This document shows positions 15,484 to 25,290 of a DNA stretch of 64,000 bases, piece after piece. The DNA comes from CAZGXI01 sp964529715. Its GTDB lineage: Bacteria; Chloroflexota; Anaerolineae; Aggregatilineales; Ch27. The DNA is taken from the NCBI GenBank assembly GCA_964529715.1, contig CAZGXI010000027.1:1-64000 (forward strand). The letters are read 5' to 3'. The notes beneath the pieces are model-generated. The model did not search any database. It was given only the letters and a program-made list of their open reading frames with translations, and had not been told where the DNA came from. Numbering within the stretch: the stretch's first letter is position 1; every line of letters starts with the position of its first letter. The position numbers and the translations under genes were made by a program.

Positions 15484-16473
15484 ATGCCCAGGCCCGTGCC
15501 CACCTTTTACGTCTTTCACGGCGATGACGTCTTCCGCATCGAGGAAGAGGTCGCTAAAATGCGCGCCCGCATGGGCGACTCCGCGACGGCAGACCTCAAC
15601 ACCGTCGCTTTCGACGAGCGCACCGCCACCCTGGCGGATGTGATGAATGCGGCCTCGGCGCTACCCTTCCTGGCCGATAAGCGCCTGGTCGTGGTGACGG
15701 GCTGGCTGTCGTGGCTGGCGCGCTCCGGTGCGGGCAAGACGGGTAAGGACACGCTCGATCAGCTCGCGGCGCAGCTTCCCGGCCTGCCAGACTGGGCGCG
15801 ACTGGTCTTTGTGGAGCGCGAGACGCTCAAGGAAACGCATCCTGTGCTGCGCGCGGCTGCCGCCGACCCACGCGGCTACGTCCAGAACTTTGCCCTGCCC
15901 AAAGACCCGACGCAGTGGATCGCCCGGCGGGCCGAACACTACGGCGCGCAGATCGAACCGGCGGCGGTGCAGGCGCTGGCGTCGGTGGTGGGGAATGACC
16001 TCGTCGCAGCAGACAACGAACTGTTCAAACTGGCGGCCTATACGGGCGGGGAGCGGCCCATTGCAGAAGCGGACGTGGCCGCCCTGACCCCTTATGTGCC
16101 GGAGCAGAGCGTGTTCGACATGGTGGATGCGCTTGGCCAGCGCGACGGCCAGACGGCAATCCGGTTGCTGCGCCGCCTGCTGGCCGATGGCGAAGCGTTG
16201 GGCCTGTTCGCCATGATCGTGCGCCAGTTCCGGCTGCTCTTGCAGGCGAAGGAACACCTGGTCACCGGGCAGGGACATGGCCCCGCGCTGGTGAAGGCGC
16301 TCAACGTGCACCGCTTCGTGGGCGAAAAGCTAGAGCGCCAGAGCCGCAACTTCACCCTGGCCGACCTGGAATCGATCTACCGCCGCCTGCTGGAGCTGGA
16401 CCGGCGCATCAAGACTGGCCAGATTGATCCCGAACTGGCGCTGGAAACCCTGGTCGCCGGGCTGAGCGAATGA
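15484..16473 (+). CDS. holA: DNA polymerase III subunit delta
   Basis: A 329-residue protein that opens the sliding clamp as part of the clamp-loader complex. It begins with the typical VPTFYVFHGDDVFRIEEEV, continues through the ASALPFLADKRLVVV stretch, and has the C-terminal helical collar including FAMIVRQFRLLLQAK. Length matches bacterial HolA. As in many delta subunits no Walker A motif is present. A hairpin-bearing spacer of about 80 bases separates it from the DUF6391-like gene. Confidence 0.9.
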   Translation: MPRPVPTFYVFHGDDVFRIEEEVAKMRARMGDSATADLNTVAFDERTATLADVMNAASALPFLADKRLVVVTGWLSWLARSGAGKTGKDTLDQLAAQLPGLPDWARLVFVERETLKETHPVLRAAAADPRGYVQNFALPKDPTQWIARRAEHYGAQIEPAAVQALASVVGNDLVAADNELFKLAAYTGGERPIAEADVAALTPYVPEQSVFDMVDALGQRDGQTAIRLLRRLLADGEALGLFAMIVRQFRLLLQAKEHLVTGQGHGPALVKALNVHRFVGEKLERQSRNFTLADLESIYRRLLELDRRIKTGQIDPELALETLVAGLSE

Positions 16474-16479
16474 GGCGCG

Positions 16480-16989
16480 TTACCCGGTCTCCCAGGTGAT
16501 CAACTGCCCTTCCTCGGAATCTTTTGTGCCCGTGCGGCGCATCCCCACTTTTTCCAGCACGCGGATCGAACCGGCGTTATCCGCCAGGCATTCGGCGGTG
16601 ACGCGGCGCACGCCCGGTTGGGCAAAGGCCCATGCGATCATGGCCTGCGCCGCCTCCGAAGCGTAGCCCTGTCCCCGGTAGGACGGGATGATGCCGTAGC
16701 CGATCTCAACCGTTCCCTCGGCGTCTGGCCCGCCCTTAAAGCCGATGTCCCCGATCAGCGCCCGGTCCGCCGTGTGCAGGATCAGTGCGCTCCAGGCGGC
16801 TTCGGCGGGGTCCTTCAGCCGCGCTTCCAGGATCATCGGCAGGATTTCGCCCAGGTCGGGGTTCGGCCACTCGTCCGGCACATGGGCGTTCAGCAGGCGG
16901 GCCAGCGCCGCCCGGTCGTACACCGCCGCGCGGACTCGTTCCAACGTGAAGGGGACAAGCGTCAGCCGTCCGGTTTGCAGGTGGAGCAT
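16480..16989 (-). CDS. GNAT acetyltransferase, RimJ/RimL-like
   Basis: A 169-residue protein starting MLHLQTGRLTLVPFT, which is the usual beginning of RimJ/RimL-type N-acetyltransferases. The acetyl-CoA loop is SYRGQGYASEAAQAM, followed by VRRVTAECLADNAGSIRVLEKVGM, the conserved motif with the Asn-x-x-Ser. The open frame runs further upstream to 17172, but those codons have no family similarity and the ATG at 16989 fits best. It is convergent with holA (six-base gap). The acceptor substrate is unknown. Confidence 0.85.
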   Translation of the reverse strand: MLHLQTGRLTLVPFTLERVRAAVYDRAALARLLNAHVPDEWPNPDLGEILPMILEARLKDPAEAAWSALILHTADRALIGDIGFKGGPDAEGTVEIGYGIIPSYRGQGYASEAAQAMIAWAFAQPGVRRVTAECLADNAGSIRVLEKVGMRRTGTKDSEEGQLITWETG

Positions 16990-17241
16990 CGGGGATATGT
17001 GCTTTCTCCTGGCGCGCTGCGGCGGCGCGGCGTCCTGTTCCACCAGGATACACGACAACCGGTACGGCGGGCAACAGGGCAATGGTGGACTCAATCCTCC
17101 GCCGTTGAGCCGTTGTGGAGCGTCACGTTTGACGGTCAGTTGCTTCCCGGCGGCGAACAGGGTACGATCCACGTCGCCGTATCCGGTTTACTGACATCCA
17201 GGAGGCAGCCTATCGCATCGAACCGATCTTGCGGGGACAAG

Positions 17242-17440
17242 AGCGCATGGCCCTCGGCTCGTGGGAGCCGAGGATGACGAGGTGGCGGTTCCTGCCGCAG
17301 GGCAGAGCTAACCCCGGCCCACGTGCCGGGGGAAAATCGAGGAATCAGCGGATGCCGCCGGGGCGATCATCACCGTCCCTGTTGTTCCCCCCAAATCAAG
17401 CAGGCGCCTAACGCCCACCCGGCAACGGGCGGGACAATCT
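17242..17440 (+). ncRNA. glmS ribozyme (glucosamine-6-phosphate-activated)
   Basis: Upstream of glmS the conserved blocks of the glmS ribozyme occur in order. AGCGC (17242-17246) contains the A-G cleavage site. A perfect 9-bp P1-type hairpin follows (17252-17260 with 17265-17273). Then come TGACGAGG (17275-17282), GGCGG (17284-17288), AATCGA (17335-17340), GCGGATG (17348-17354), CCGCC (17355-17359, complementary to GGCGG), a P3-type hairpin GGGGCG / CGTCCC (17360-17379) and a last hairpin CGCCC / GGGCG (17412-17431). Compared with Firmicute examples it has about 44 extra bases (17289-17332, two hairpins) between GGCGG and AATCGA. The RNA would cut itself when glucosamine 6-phosphate is plentiful and so lower GlmS production. 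Confidence 0.85.
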
Positions 17441-17484
17441 CCCCTGCCGTGATGAACATTCCGTCGATCGAATGTATCTGTGTA

Positions 17485-17510
17485 TAGGGACACGCCATGG
17501 CGTGCCCCTA
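17485..17510. repeat. 26-base palindromic element between glmS ribozyme and glmS
   Basis: Begins TAGGGACACGCC and ends GGCGTGCCCCTA, an imperfect 26-base palindrome of the same length and layout as those at 41599 and 43544. It sits in the leader 35 bases before the glmS start codon. Confidence 0.7.
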
Positions 17511-17545
17511 CGATACGTCACTCATGTACACGGAGGGACAAACCC

Positions 17546-19387
<1,842 letters not shown>

Positions 19388-19689
19388 CGCGTGTTATGCG
19401 GCCCTCACCCCTGGCCCCTTTCCCCGGTCAACTGCGCCGCGACAGACCCTCAGGTCGAGGGAAAAATGCCGGACCTGTTCCCCCTCTGCGTGGGGGAGGG
19501 AGGCGGGGGTGAGAGTCAGTGCTAAAGCAGGGAGCCGGGGGTGGGACCGCCCCCTGAGGCGCTCCAGACCTTCTGCGCCGGGGCATGAAACGCGCGTGCG
19601 AACAAACAAAAGCCCCTGTCAGCGGCGACGGGGGCAACAACCAACTGTTGGTGTTCTAGCGCGGGGAGCTTTACAACGCGATAACTCAG
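19388..19689. other. Intergenic region with REP-like repeats and a terminator
   Basis: About 300 bases between glmS and the convergent tRNA pair. The first half (19393-19510) is GC-rich repeat sequence of the CCCTCACCCC...GGGGGTGAG type, diverged from the in-gene copies elsewhere. The second half contains the tRNA terminator. No credible small gene is seen. Confidence 0.55.
19601..19636 (-). terminator. Rho-independent terminator of the tRNA-Ile/tRNA-Ala unit
   Basis: On the minus strand, a GC-rich hairpin with arms GCCCCCGTC and GACAGGGGC is followed directly by TTTTGTTTGTT. It lies about 55 bases beyond the 3' end of tRNA-Ala, as expected for the end of this transcript. Confidence 0.8.
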
Positions 19690-19761
19690 TGGAGATGAGG
19701 GGATTCGAACCCCTGACATCCTGCTTGCAAAGCAGGCGCTCTCCCGCTGAGCTACATCCCC
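19690..19761 (-). tRNA. tRNA-Ala (anticodon TGC)
   Basis: On the minus strand the gene starts GGGGATGTAGCTCAGC, with anticodon stem-loop CCTGC-TTTGCAA-GCAGG, T arm GGGGTTCGAATCCCC and 3' acceptor strand CATCTCC plus discriminator A. The seven-base acceptor stem pairs with one G-U. CCA is not encoded. It follows tRNA-Ile by 24 bases on the same strand. Confidence 0.96.
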
Positions 19762-19785
19762 ATGAAAGCGCCACAAAACAACAAG

Positions 19786-19859
19786 TGGGTCTGACCCGAA
19801 TCGAACAGGTGACCTCTCGCTTATCAGGCGAGTGCTCTAACCAGCTGAGCTACAGACCC
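19786..19859 (-). tRNA. tRNA-Ile (anticodon GAT)
   Basis: On the minus strand the gene starts GGGTCTGTAGCTCAGC, with D loop TGGTTAGA, anticodon stem-loop CTCGC-CTGATAA-GCGAG, and acceptor 3' strand CAGACCC plus A. It is upstream of tRNA-Ala in the order normally found between 16S and 23S rRNA genes, but no rRNA flanks it. Confidence 0.96.
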
Positions 19860-20016
19860 ATCCTACACCAGAATCATAACCCAGCGGCGGCATGGTGTCA
19901 AGGGTAGGTGACACGCTACAGCGGCTCAAGCCGCGCAGCTCACCTGCCCGGAACGCAGGTGCTGGGTACGGCGGGCTAAAACGGGTCAGGCCGGCAAGGC
20001 GCAACCCAAAAAACGA

Positions 20017-20045
20017 TTGACCGTACTATGTTTGTACGCTATACT
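20017..20045 (+). promoter_or_regulatory. Sigma70-type promoter of the rpmH operon
   Basis: TTGACC (-35, 20017-20022) and TATACT (-10, 20040-20045) are separated by exactly 17 bases. The rpmH start follows about 80 bases later, preceded by AGAGGA. This is the clearest promoter in the window. Confidence 0.85.
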
Positions 20046-20127
20046 CACGGGTCGTCTGCGCACGTGCCCCGTCCTGCCGGACGGCGCAGCCCTGCGCTTC
20101 GTTGTATTTTGCACAGAGGAATCAGTC

Positions 20128-20301
20128 ATGCCTAAACGTACCTGGCAACCGAAAAAACGTCGTCGCCTCCGCGTTCATGGCTTTCGTCAGCGGATGCAAA
20201 CTCGTGGGGGGCGCGGCGTCCTGAAAGCGCGTCGGCTGAAGGGCCGCCACCAACTGTCCGTCAAGCTCGGCCACGTCAAACGGATCAACTGGAAGAGCTA
20301 G
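20128..20301 (+). CDS. rpmH: 50S ribosomal protein L34
   Basis: A 57-residue very basic protein with the typical L34 composition: KRTWQPKKRRRLRVHGFRQR, then RGGRGVLKARRLKGRHQLSV. It is slightly longer than the 44-47 residues common elsewhere, with a C-terminal extension ending HVKRINWKS. ATG 20128 is preferred over an upstream in-frame start because of the AGAGGA site nine bases before it and because homologues begin MPKRTWQP. It is the first gene of the rpmH-rnpA-yidD-yidC-jag operon. No dnaA gene or obvious DnaA-box cluster lies nearby. Confidence 0.96.
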   Translation: MPKRTWQPKKRRRLRVHGFRQRMQTRGGRGVLKARRLKGRHQLSVKLGHVKRINWKS

Positions 20302-20317
20302 GCTCACCCACCGGTGC

Positions 20318-20668
20318 ATGCAGCAGCGTTTACGACTCCGGCGCAGGGCAGATTTTCAGCGGCTTCGTCAAACGGGAAAGACCTGGGCGCTCCCGCTGTT
20401 GGTGCTCAGCGTGGCGCCCAACGGCCTGCCGCACAACCGCTACGGTATCATTGTGACGCGGCGGCTGGGCACGGCGGTGGCGCGTAACCGCGCCCGGCGG
20501 CGCGTCCGCGAGGCGGTACGATGCTGGCACGCCCAGGCTACGCCCGGCCATGACGTGGTGTTGATCGCGCGCCCTGGCGTGCTGACCTGTCCTTACCCGG
20601 AGTTAGTGAACGCGGTGCAAACGCTGTTCCGGCGCGCGGACCTGCTAAACCGCGCTGAAGGCGAGTAG
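20318..20668 (+). CDS. rnpA: Ribonuclease P protein component
   Basis: A 116-residue basic protein that assists the RNase P RNA in removing tRNA 5' leaders. It begins with QRLRLRRRADFQRLRQTGK and carries the RNR signature ARNRARRRVREAVR at about 57-70. It lies 16 bases after rpmH, the near-universal bacterial arrangement. Confidence 0.95.
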   Translation: MQQRLRLRRRADFQRLRQTGKTWALPLLVLSVAPNGLPHNRYGIIVTRRLGTAVARNRARRRVREAVRCWHAQATPGHDVVLIARPGVLTCPYPELVNAVQTLFRRADLLNRAEGE

Positions 20669-20687
20669 AAAGTCGAGTGATGAGCGG

Positions 20688-20897
20688 ATGAAATATCTGG
20701 CGTTGGGACTGATCCGGCTGTATCAACTGACTCTATCCCGCGCGCTGCCCCCCAGTTGCCGTTTTACGCCAAGCTGCTCGGTGTATACTTATCAGGCCAT
20801 CGAGAAGTATGGCTTCTTCAAAGGCGGCTGGCTTGGCCTCAAGCGCATCAAACGCTGCAATCCCTGGAATCCCGGCGGGTACGATCCCGTTCCTTGA
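20688..20897 (+). CDS. yidD: Membrane protein insertion efficiency factor YidD
   Basis: A 69-residue protein with the family pattern LIRLYQLTLSRALPPSCRF, TPSCSVYTYQAIEKYG, and KRIKRCNPWNPGGYDPVP. It aids YidC-dependent insertion of inner-membrane proteins. It sits in its usual place between rnpA and yidC. Confidence 0.95.
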   Translation: MKYLALGLIRLYQLTLSRALPPSCRFTPSCSVYTYQAIEKYGFFKGGWLGLKRIKRCNPWNPGGYDPVP

Positions 20898-20907
20898 AGG
20901 AGTGCCA

Positions 20908-22035
20908 TTGAACGCTACCCTTTGCCCGCCTGCGCGGCGGCACGTCTCCCGCAACGTGATTTTCTCGGCGCTGCTGGCTGCACTCCTGCTCCTGACGGCG
21001 GGCTGCGCCGGTGGGCCGGTTGCTTCCAGCTGGGCCGGGGTCAGTGCAGACGCACACGGCCTGGTGATGGCCGACCTCAACCGCGTTGTCCGCCTGAACG
21101 CCACCGGCACCGAACGCTGGGTGTTCCCGCCCGCCTCTGCCCAGAGCCAGGCGCAGTTCTACGCCCCACCCGCCCTCACCGAAGATGTGGTCTACGCGGG
21201 CGGTTACGACTTCAAAGTGTACGCCATCGACCGCGACAACGGCACCCAAATCTGGGTGAACGCCGACGCTCAGGACCGCATCATTGCCGGGCCGGCCGTC
21301 GGGCATGGCAAGGTGTTCGTCGGCATCAGCAACCGGGGTGTCCTGGCGCTGAATCAGCAGACCGGCGAGCGGGTCTGGTATTTCGACACCGGGCATGGTG
21401 TCTGGGCCACGCCGCTGGTGTTGGAAGACGCGGTGATTGTGACCTCGCTGGATCACTTCATTTACGCCCTAAATGTGGATACGGGTGAGGAACTCTGGCG
21501 GCAGGACCTGCTCGGCGCGGTCGCTGGGACGCCGGCCTACCTGCCAGGTGAAGACGGGGAGCCGGGGGTGCTCTACGTGGGCAGCTTCGCCCGCAAGCTG
21601 TTTGCCCTGTCGGCCAGCACGGGTGAAATCCTGCGCACCTTCGACGCGAACGGCTGGCTGTGGGATGGCCCGGCGCTGCGGGATGGCACGCTGTATTTCG
21701 GCGACATGAGCGGCTACCTCTACGCCCTCGATGCGGCCACCTTCGACCCGCTCTGGCAGCGTCAGGTTGCGGCGGATGCGTTGCGCGCCACACCGCTGGT
21801 GACGCCGACTTACATCGTGGTCGGGTCGCGCGATGACCGCGTCTACACCCTCGACCGCCAGACGGGCGCACAAATCTGGGCGCAGCCGGTTGGGGCCGAC
21901 GTGCTCAGCCCACCGGTGCTCCTGGACGACGACACGGTGGTGGTGAGCACCCTCAACCCACAGACCGTGTTAATCGCCTTTGCCATTGCCGACGGGCGGC
22001 AAGAATGGACTTACCCGCCCGTCACCGGCCAGTAA
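20908..22035 (+). CDS. PQQ-repeat beta-propeller lipoprotein
   Basis: A 375-residue exported lipoprotein. The start chosen is TTG 20908, with GAAGGAG placed eight bases upstream; a longer frame back to 20809 overlaps yidD. The signal peptide FSALLAALLLLTAGC has a lipobox with Cys about residue 31. After it come about seven PQQ-type propeller blades with repeated motifs such as VYAIDRDNGTQIW, VLALNQQTGERVWYF, IYALNVDTGEELWRQ and VYTLDRQTGAQIWAQ. The fold resembles BamB, the scaffold of outer-membrane protein assembly, but that role is not shown here. Its insertion between yidD and yidC, in a membrane-protein biogenesis operon, suggests an envelope-assembly function (inference). Confidence 0.85.
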   Translation: MNATLCPPARRHVSRNVIFSALLAALLLLTAGCAGGPVASSWAGVSADAHGLVMADLNRVVRLNATGTERWVFPPASAQSQAQFYAPPALTEDVVYAGGYDFKVYAIDRDNGTQIWVNADAQDRIIAGPAVGHGKVFVGISNRGVLALNQQTGERVWYFDTGHGVWATPLVLEDAVIVTSLDHFIYALNVDTGEELWRQDLLGAVAGTPAYLPGEDGEPGVLYVGSFARKLFALSASTGEILRTFDANGWLWDGPALRDGTLYFGDMSGYLYALDAATFDPLWQRQVAADALRATPLVTPTYIVVGSRDDRVYTLDRQTGAQIWAQPVGADVLSPPVLLDDDTVVVSTLNPQTVLIAFAIADGRQEWTYPPVTGQ

Positions 22036-22107
22036 TCACGCTCTGCCAATCGTCCGATCAGGGGCTTCGCGCCCCTGGTTCGACATTAGGGACGGACATT
22101 AAGAACC

Positions 22108-22920
22108 ATGTGGGACATCATTCTCAATCCATTCGTTACCGTGCTCCTGCTGCTATACCAGTTGGTCGGGCAGAACGTCGTGCTGGCGATCATCGCGTTC
22201 ACGGTGCTGGTCCGCCTGCTCACCTGGCCGCTCACGATCCAACAGCAGCGTTCCTCCAAAGCGATGCAGACGCTCCAGCCGGAACTGAAGAAAATCCAGG
22301 AGAAATACAAGGGCGACCGGGAAAAGCTGGCCCAGGCACAAATGGAACTGTACCGGGAGCACGGCTTTAACCCGATGGGCGGCTGCCTGCCGCTGCTGAT
22401 CCAGCTTCCCATCTTGATCGGCCTGTATCAGGCGATCATCCAGGCACTGGCGGCCACGCCGCTGCAATTGCTCGATCTGTCCGGGCGCATCTTGTTGCCG
22501 GGCCTGGAGCGGCTCGTGCCGATGCAGAATCAATTCCTGTGGCTCAACCTGGCGCAGCCGGACCCGTTTTACGTTCTACCGATCCTGGTGCTGATCACCA
22601 CCTGGTTGCAACAAAAGCTGCTGATGCCCTCCACCCCTGCCACCAGCGACGACAACCAGGCGGCGGCCATGACCCGCTCCATGAACACGGTCATGCCGAT
22701 CATGTTCTTCTTCTTCTCGCTATCCTTTGCGTCGGGCCTGTCGATCTACTTCGTGGTTTCCAACGTCATCGGCATCGTGCAGTACGCCATGATGGGCAAA
22801 ACTGACCTGCGCTCCCTGTTCCGGTTTGGGCGGGCGGCCCAGACGCAGCCGGCGGAAAATCCTGGACTTGGCACAAACAAGCCGGCCACGCGCAAAGCCA
22901 GGACCAGCAAGGCCAAATGA
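22108..22920 (+). CDS. yidC: Membrane protein insertase YidC/Oxa1
   Basis: A 270-residue insertase of the short (Gram-positive/Oxa1) type, without the large periplasmic domain of E. coli YidC. It starts MWDIILNPFVTVLLLLYQLV and contains FTVLVRLLTWPLTIQQQRS with the conserved groove arginine, then EHGFNPMGGCLPLLIQLPILIGLYQAI and MPIMFFFFSLSFASGLSIYF split over the last helices. The C-terminal tail is basic and lysine-rich. It works with YidD and SecYEG to insert inner-membrane proteins. Confidence 0.95.
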   Translation: MWDIILNPFVTVLLLLYQLVGQNVVLAIIAFTVLVRLLTWPLTIQQQRSSKAMQTLQPELKKIQEKYKGDREKLAQAQMELYREHGFNPMGGCLPLLIQLPILIGLYQAIIQALAATPLQLLDLSGRILLPGLERLVPMQNQFLWLNLAQPDPFYVLPILVLITTWLQQKLLMPSTPATSDDNQAAAMTRSMNTVMPIMFFFFSLSFASGLSIYFVVSNVIGIVQYAMMGKTDLRSLFRFGRAAQTQPAENPGLGTNKPATRKARTSKAK

Positions 22921-22929
22921 GAGGCGAGC

Positions 22930-23718
22930 ATGTCTGAAGCAAGATTTGTCGAGGCCACCGGGCCGGATGTGGAAACGGCCATTCAAAATGGCCTGGCAGT
23001 GTTGGGGGTAAACAGCAAGGATGTGATTGTGGAAGTGCTGGAAGAAGCCAGCCGTGGCCTGTTTGGGATCGGTGGTCACCAGGCGCGTGTGCGGCTGACC
23101 GTGCTCGCCCCAACCCAGGCGGCTGCCGCGTCTGTCCCAGCGCCGGATCATGAGGCCGAGGAACCCGATCTGTCGGGCGAAGACGAGGGTCTTTACGCCG
23201 AAGAGGTGCTTGACCAGGGCGTTGCGCCGGAACCGGACGACGCGCTGGCACGCGCCGCCGTCGATGCGCTGCATGAGCTGTTGGGCCACATGAACATTAC
23301 GGCCAGCATCACACCCTATTATGTCCCTGCTGCCGCCGATGAGGACTCTGAAGCGCCGCTGGTGCTTCAGGTCTCCGGGCGCGACCTGGGGATGCTGATC
23401 GGGCGGCGCGGCGAGACGCTGGCCGCGCTACAATACATCACCCGCCTGATCGTCAGCCGCGACATTCAGCGCCGCGCCAACATCATTGTGGATGTGGAAC
23501 GGTACAAGGCCCGCCGCGAAAAACGCCTGCGCGACCTGGCGCTGCGGATGGCAAAGCAGGCCGTCCAGCGCGGGCGCACCGTCGCGCTGGAGCCAATGCC
23601 GCCCTACGAGCGGCGCATCGTCCATCTGGCGCTCAAAGACCGCACCGACGTGTACACACAGAGCGTGGGCGAAGGTGAACACCGCAAAGTGACCATTGTT
23701 CCGGTACGGGATCGCTAA
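22930..23718 (+). CDS. jag: RNA-binding protein KhpB/Jag
   Basis: A 262-residue protein with the three family domains in order. Jag-N (1-55) contains EATGPDVETAIQNGLAVLG and ends EASRGLFGIGG. An acidic linker (about 65-110) follows, then a KH domain with the LIGRRGETLAALQYI loop (about 155-175), and an R3H domain with RRAN-type and EPMPPYERRIVHLAL motifs (about 215-250). It binds RNA and affects cell elongation in Gram-positive bacteria. It ends the rpmH operon, nine bases after yidC. Confidence 0.94.
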   Translation: MSEARFVEATGPDVETAIQNGLAVLGVNSKDVIVEVLEEASRGLFGIGGHQARVRLTVLAPTQAAAASVPAPDHEAEEPDLSGEDEGLYAEEVLDQGVAPEPDDALARAAVDALHELLGHMNITASITPYYVPAAADEDSEAPLVLQVSGRDLGMLIGRRGETLAALQYITRLIVSRDIQRRANIIVDVERYKARREKRLRDLALRMAKQAVQRGRTVALEPMPPYERRIVHLALKDRTDVYTQSVGEGEHRKVTIVPVRDR

Positions 23719-23733
23719 CCCCCTTCACGCCCT

Positions 23734-23763
23734 GCCCCCTCTTCTACGCCGGGAAGAGGGGGC
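23734..23763 (+). terminator. Strong hairpin after jag
   Basis: Perfect 11-bp stem GCCCCCTCTTC / GAAGAGGGGGC with an 8-base loop, 15 bases after the jag stop. It lacks a T run, so it may be a REP-like element serving as transcript end for the rpmH-jag operon. Confidence 0.55.
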
Positions 23764-23807
23764 GTCCCGGCTCCACGCTTTCCCGCGCCTGCAACGGGAG
23801 CAAACCC

Positions 23808-24665
23808 GTGTTTGTCGAACTCGATCCTGCCGATTACGCCAATGTGCGCCCCCTGGTTCGGGACCTGGCTGCGTTTAACGTCATTCTCGACGCCGTGATC
23901 GATGGCAGCAGCCCAGCCTGGGTCATTGGCGATGACGCCCGCGCGCTGTCGTGCGTTTTCCTGGCGACGGCAGAAGGATGCTTTCTGGCAGGCGATCCCA
24001 ACAGCGCCGGGTTTATCGCCGACCTGCGTGCGCTGTTCACGCGAGCCGTGACCGAGCCGGACTACTGGCAGGGCGGCGATTCGGTTCACCTGTGCATTCC
24101 GCCGGGCGCCTGGGAGTCCCGGCTGGTGGACGTGTTCCCGTTTTGCCCGCCGACAGTCAACCCGCGCCAGCATTACGTCTGCACGGCCCCGGCGATCCCG
24201 GACTGGCGGGCGGTTGTGCCGGAAGGCTACGCGGTTGCGCGCATCAACGCGGCGCTGCTGGCGCAGCCCGGCCTGGACATTCCGCCGCACATTCCCGGCT
24301 GGATGCGCTCCAACTGGGGATCGGTCGAGGCGTTTCGGGAGCGTGGCTTTGGCTTCGGTGTGGTGCACACAGAAGCGCAGGCGGTGGTCAGTTGGACGCT
24401 GGCAGACTGTATCAGCGGCGACCGCTGCGAGATCGGCATCCAGACCCGCTCCGATTATCGGCGGCACGGCCTGGCAACTCTGGTGGTGGCGGCTGCCCTC
24501 GAACATGCACTGTCGGGCGGCCTGCGCGAGGTCGGCTGGCATTGCAACACCGACAACCTCGGCTCGATCGGGGTGGCTGTGAAAACTGGCTTTGTCAAGG
24601 AACGCGACTACGTGCATTACGTATATGTGTTTGAGGAGGCGCGAAGAAACAGCGCGCTGTCTTGA
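23808..24665 (+). CDS. GNAT-family N-acetyltransferase
   Basis: A 285-residue protein. The N-terminal half (about 1-150) resembles the substrate domain of two-domain GNAT proteins of the GNAT_acetyltran/FR47 type. The C-terminal half has the acetyl-CoA loop IQTRSDYRRHGLATLVVAA (about 215-233) and the final motif NTDNLGSIGVAVKTGFVKE. The start follows GGGAGCAAACCC and overlaps no other gene. The acceptor is unknown. Confidence 0.8.
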   Translation: MFVELDPADYANVRPLVRDLAAFNVILDAVIDGSSPAWVIGDDARALSCVFLATAEGCFLAGDPNSAGFIADLRALFTRAVTEPDYWQGGDSVHLCIPPGAWESRLVDVFPFCPPTVNPRQHYVCTAPAIPDWRAVVPEGYAVARINAALLAQPGLDIPPHIPGWMRSNWGSVEAFRERGFGFGVVHTEAQAVVSWTLADCISGDRCEIGIQTRSDYRRHGLATLVVAAALEHALSGGLREVGWHCNTDNLGSIGVAVKTGFVKERDYVHYVYVFEEARRNSALS

Positions 24666-24720
24666 GTCGCGTGTAAAGACAGCCCGTTTTCTACACTACT
24701 TTCCGAGGAGGTTTGTCACG

Positions 24721-25182
24721 ATGCCTGAAACAGGGTTCGCACGGTGGTTGTATCGCGGAGGGCGTCCCAACCGTCTTGCGAAGCTGCACCGGATGTGGGC
24801 CACCGTGCATTCGACGGGCCTGGCCGCCGATTACCTGGTGACGTTGGACGTGGTCGGACGTAAGTCGGGCAAGATCGTCTCGCTGCCGCTGGTCATGGTC
24901 ATCGCTGGTGGACAACGCTATCTGGTATCGATGCTCGGCGATGATGCCCAGTGGGTGCAGAATGTGCGCGCTGCCGGTGGAAAAGCCGTTCTTCGCGCTG
25001 GTCGCCGCGAGGAGGTCCGTCTCGAAGAGATTTCTGCCGACCGACGCGCGCCTATCTTGAGGGCGTATTTGCAGCGTGCGCCGGGCGCGCGTCCGCACAT
25101 GCCGATAGATAAGGATGCCCCGCTCACGGAATTCGAGAAGGTTGCGGCAGCGTTTCCGGTCTTTCAGGTTTTTTCCGGCTGA
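24721..25182 (+). CDS. Nitroreductase/deazaflavin-dependent oxidoreductase (DDN-like)
   Basis: A 153-residue split-barrel protein of the family that includes the F420-dependent nitroreductase Ddn. Visible landmarks are the VVGRKSGKIVSLPL loop, followed by YLVSMLGDDAQWVQNVRAAGG, the usual central signature. ATG 24721 is chosen because it has a strong GAGGAGG eleven bases upstream and because upstream codons in the same frame overlap the preceding gene without similarity. If the cofactor is F420, the host must make it; this is inference from the family. Confidence 0.85.
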   Translation: MPETGFARWLYRGGRPNRLAKLHRMWATVHSTGLAADYLVTLDVVGRKSGKIVSLPLVMVIAGGQRYLVSMLGDDAQWVQNVRAAGGKAVLRAGRREEVRLEEISADRRAPILRAYLQRAPGARPHMPIDKDAPLTEFEKVAAAFPVFQVFSG

Positions 25183-25290
25183 TCCGGCGGGGGCGCTGCC
25201 GACACAAAAACGCGCGCGGTCGCTCAGGGATGGCGGCTGTCTTGTCGTTCTGACCCAAAGCACCGCGCGCAGAACATTGAACGTGAACCG

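Noticed and set aside
19388..20127. Possible chromosome origin near rpmH
   Set aside because: No dnaA gene and no cluster of TTATCCACA-like boxes was found, although rpmH often lies near oriC.
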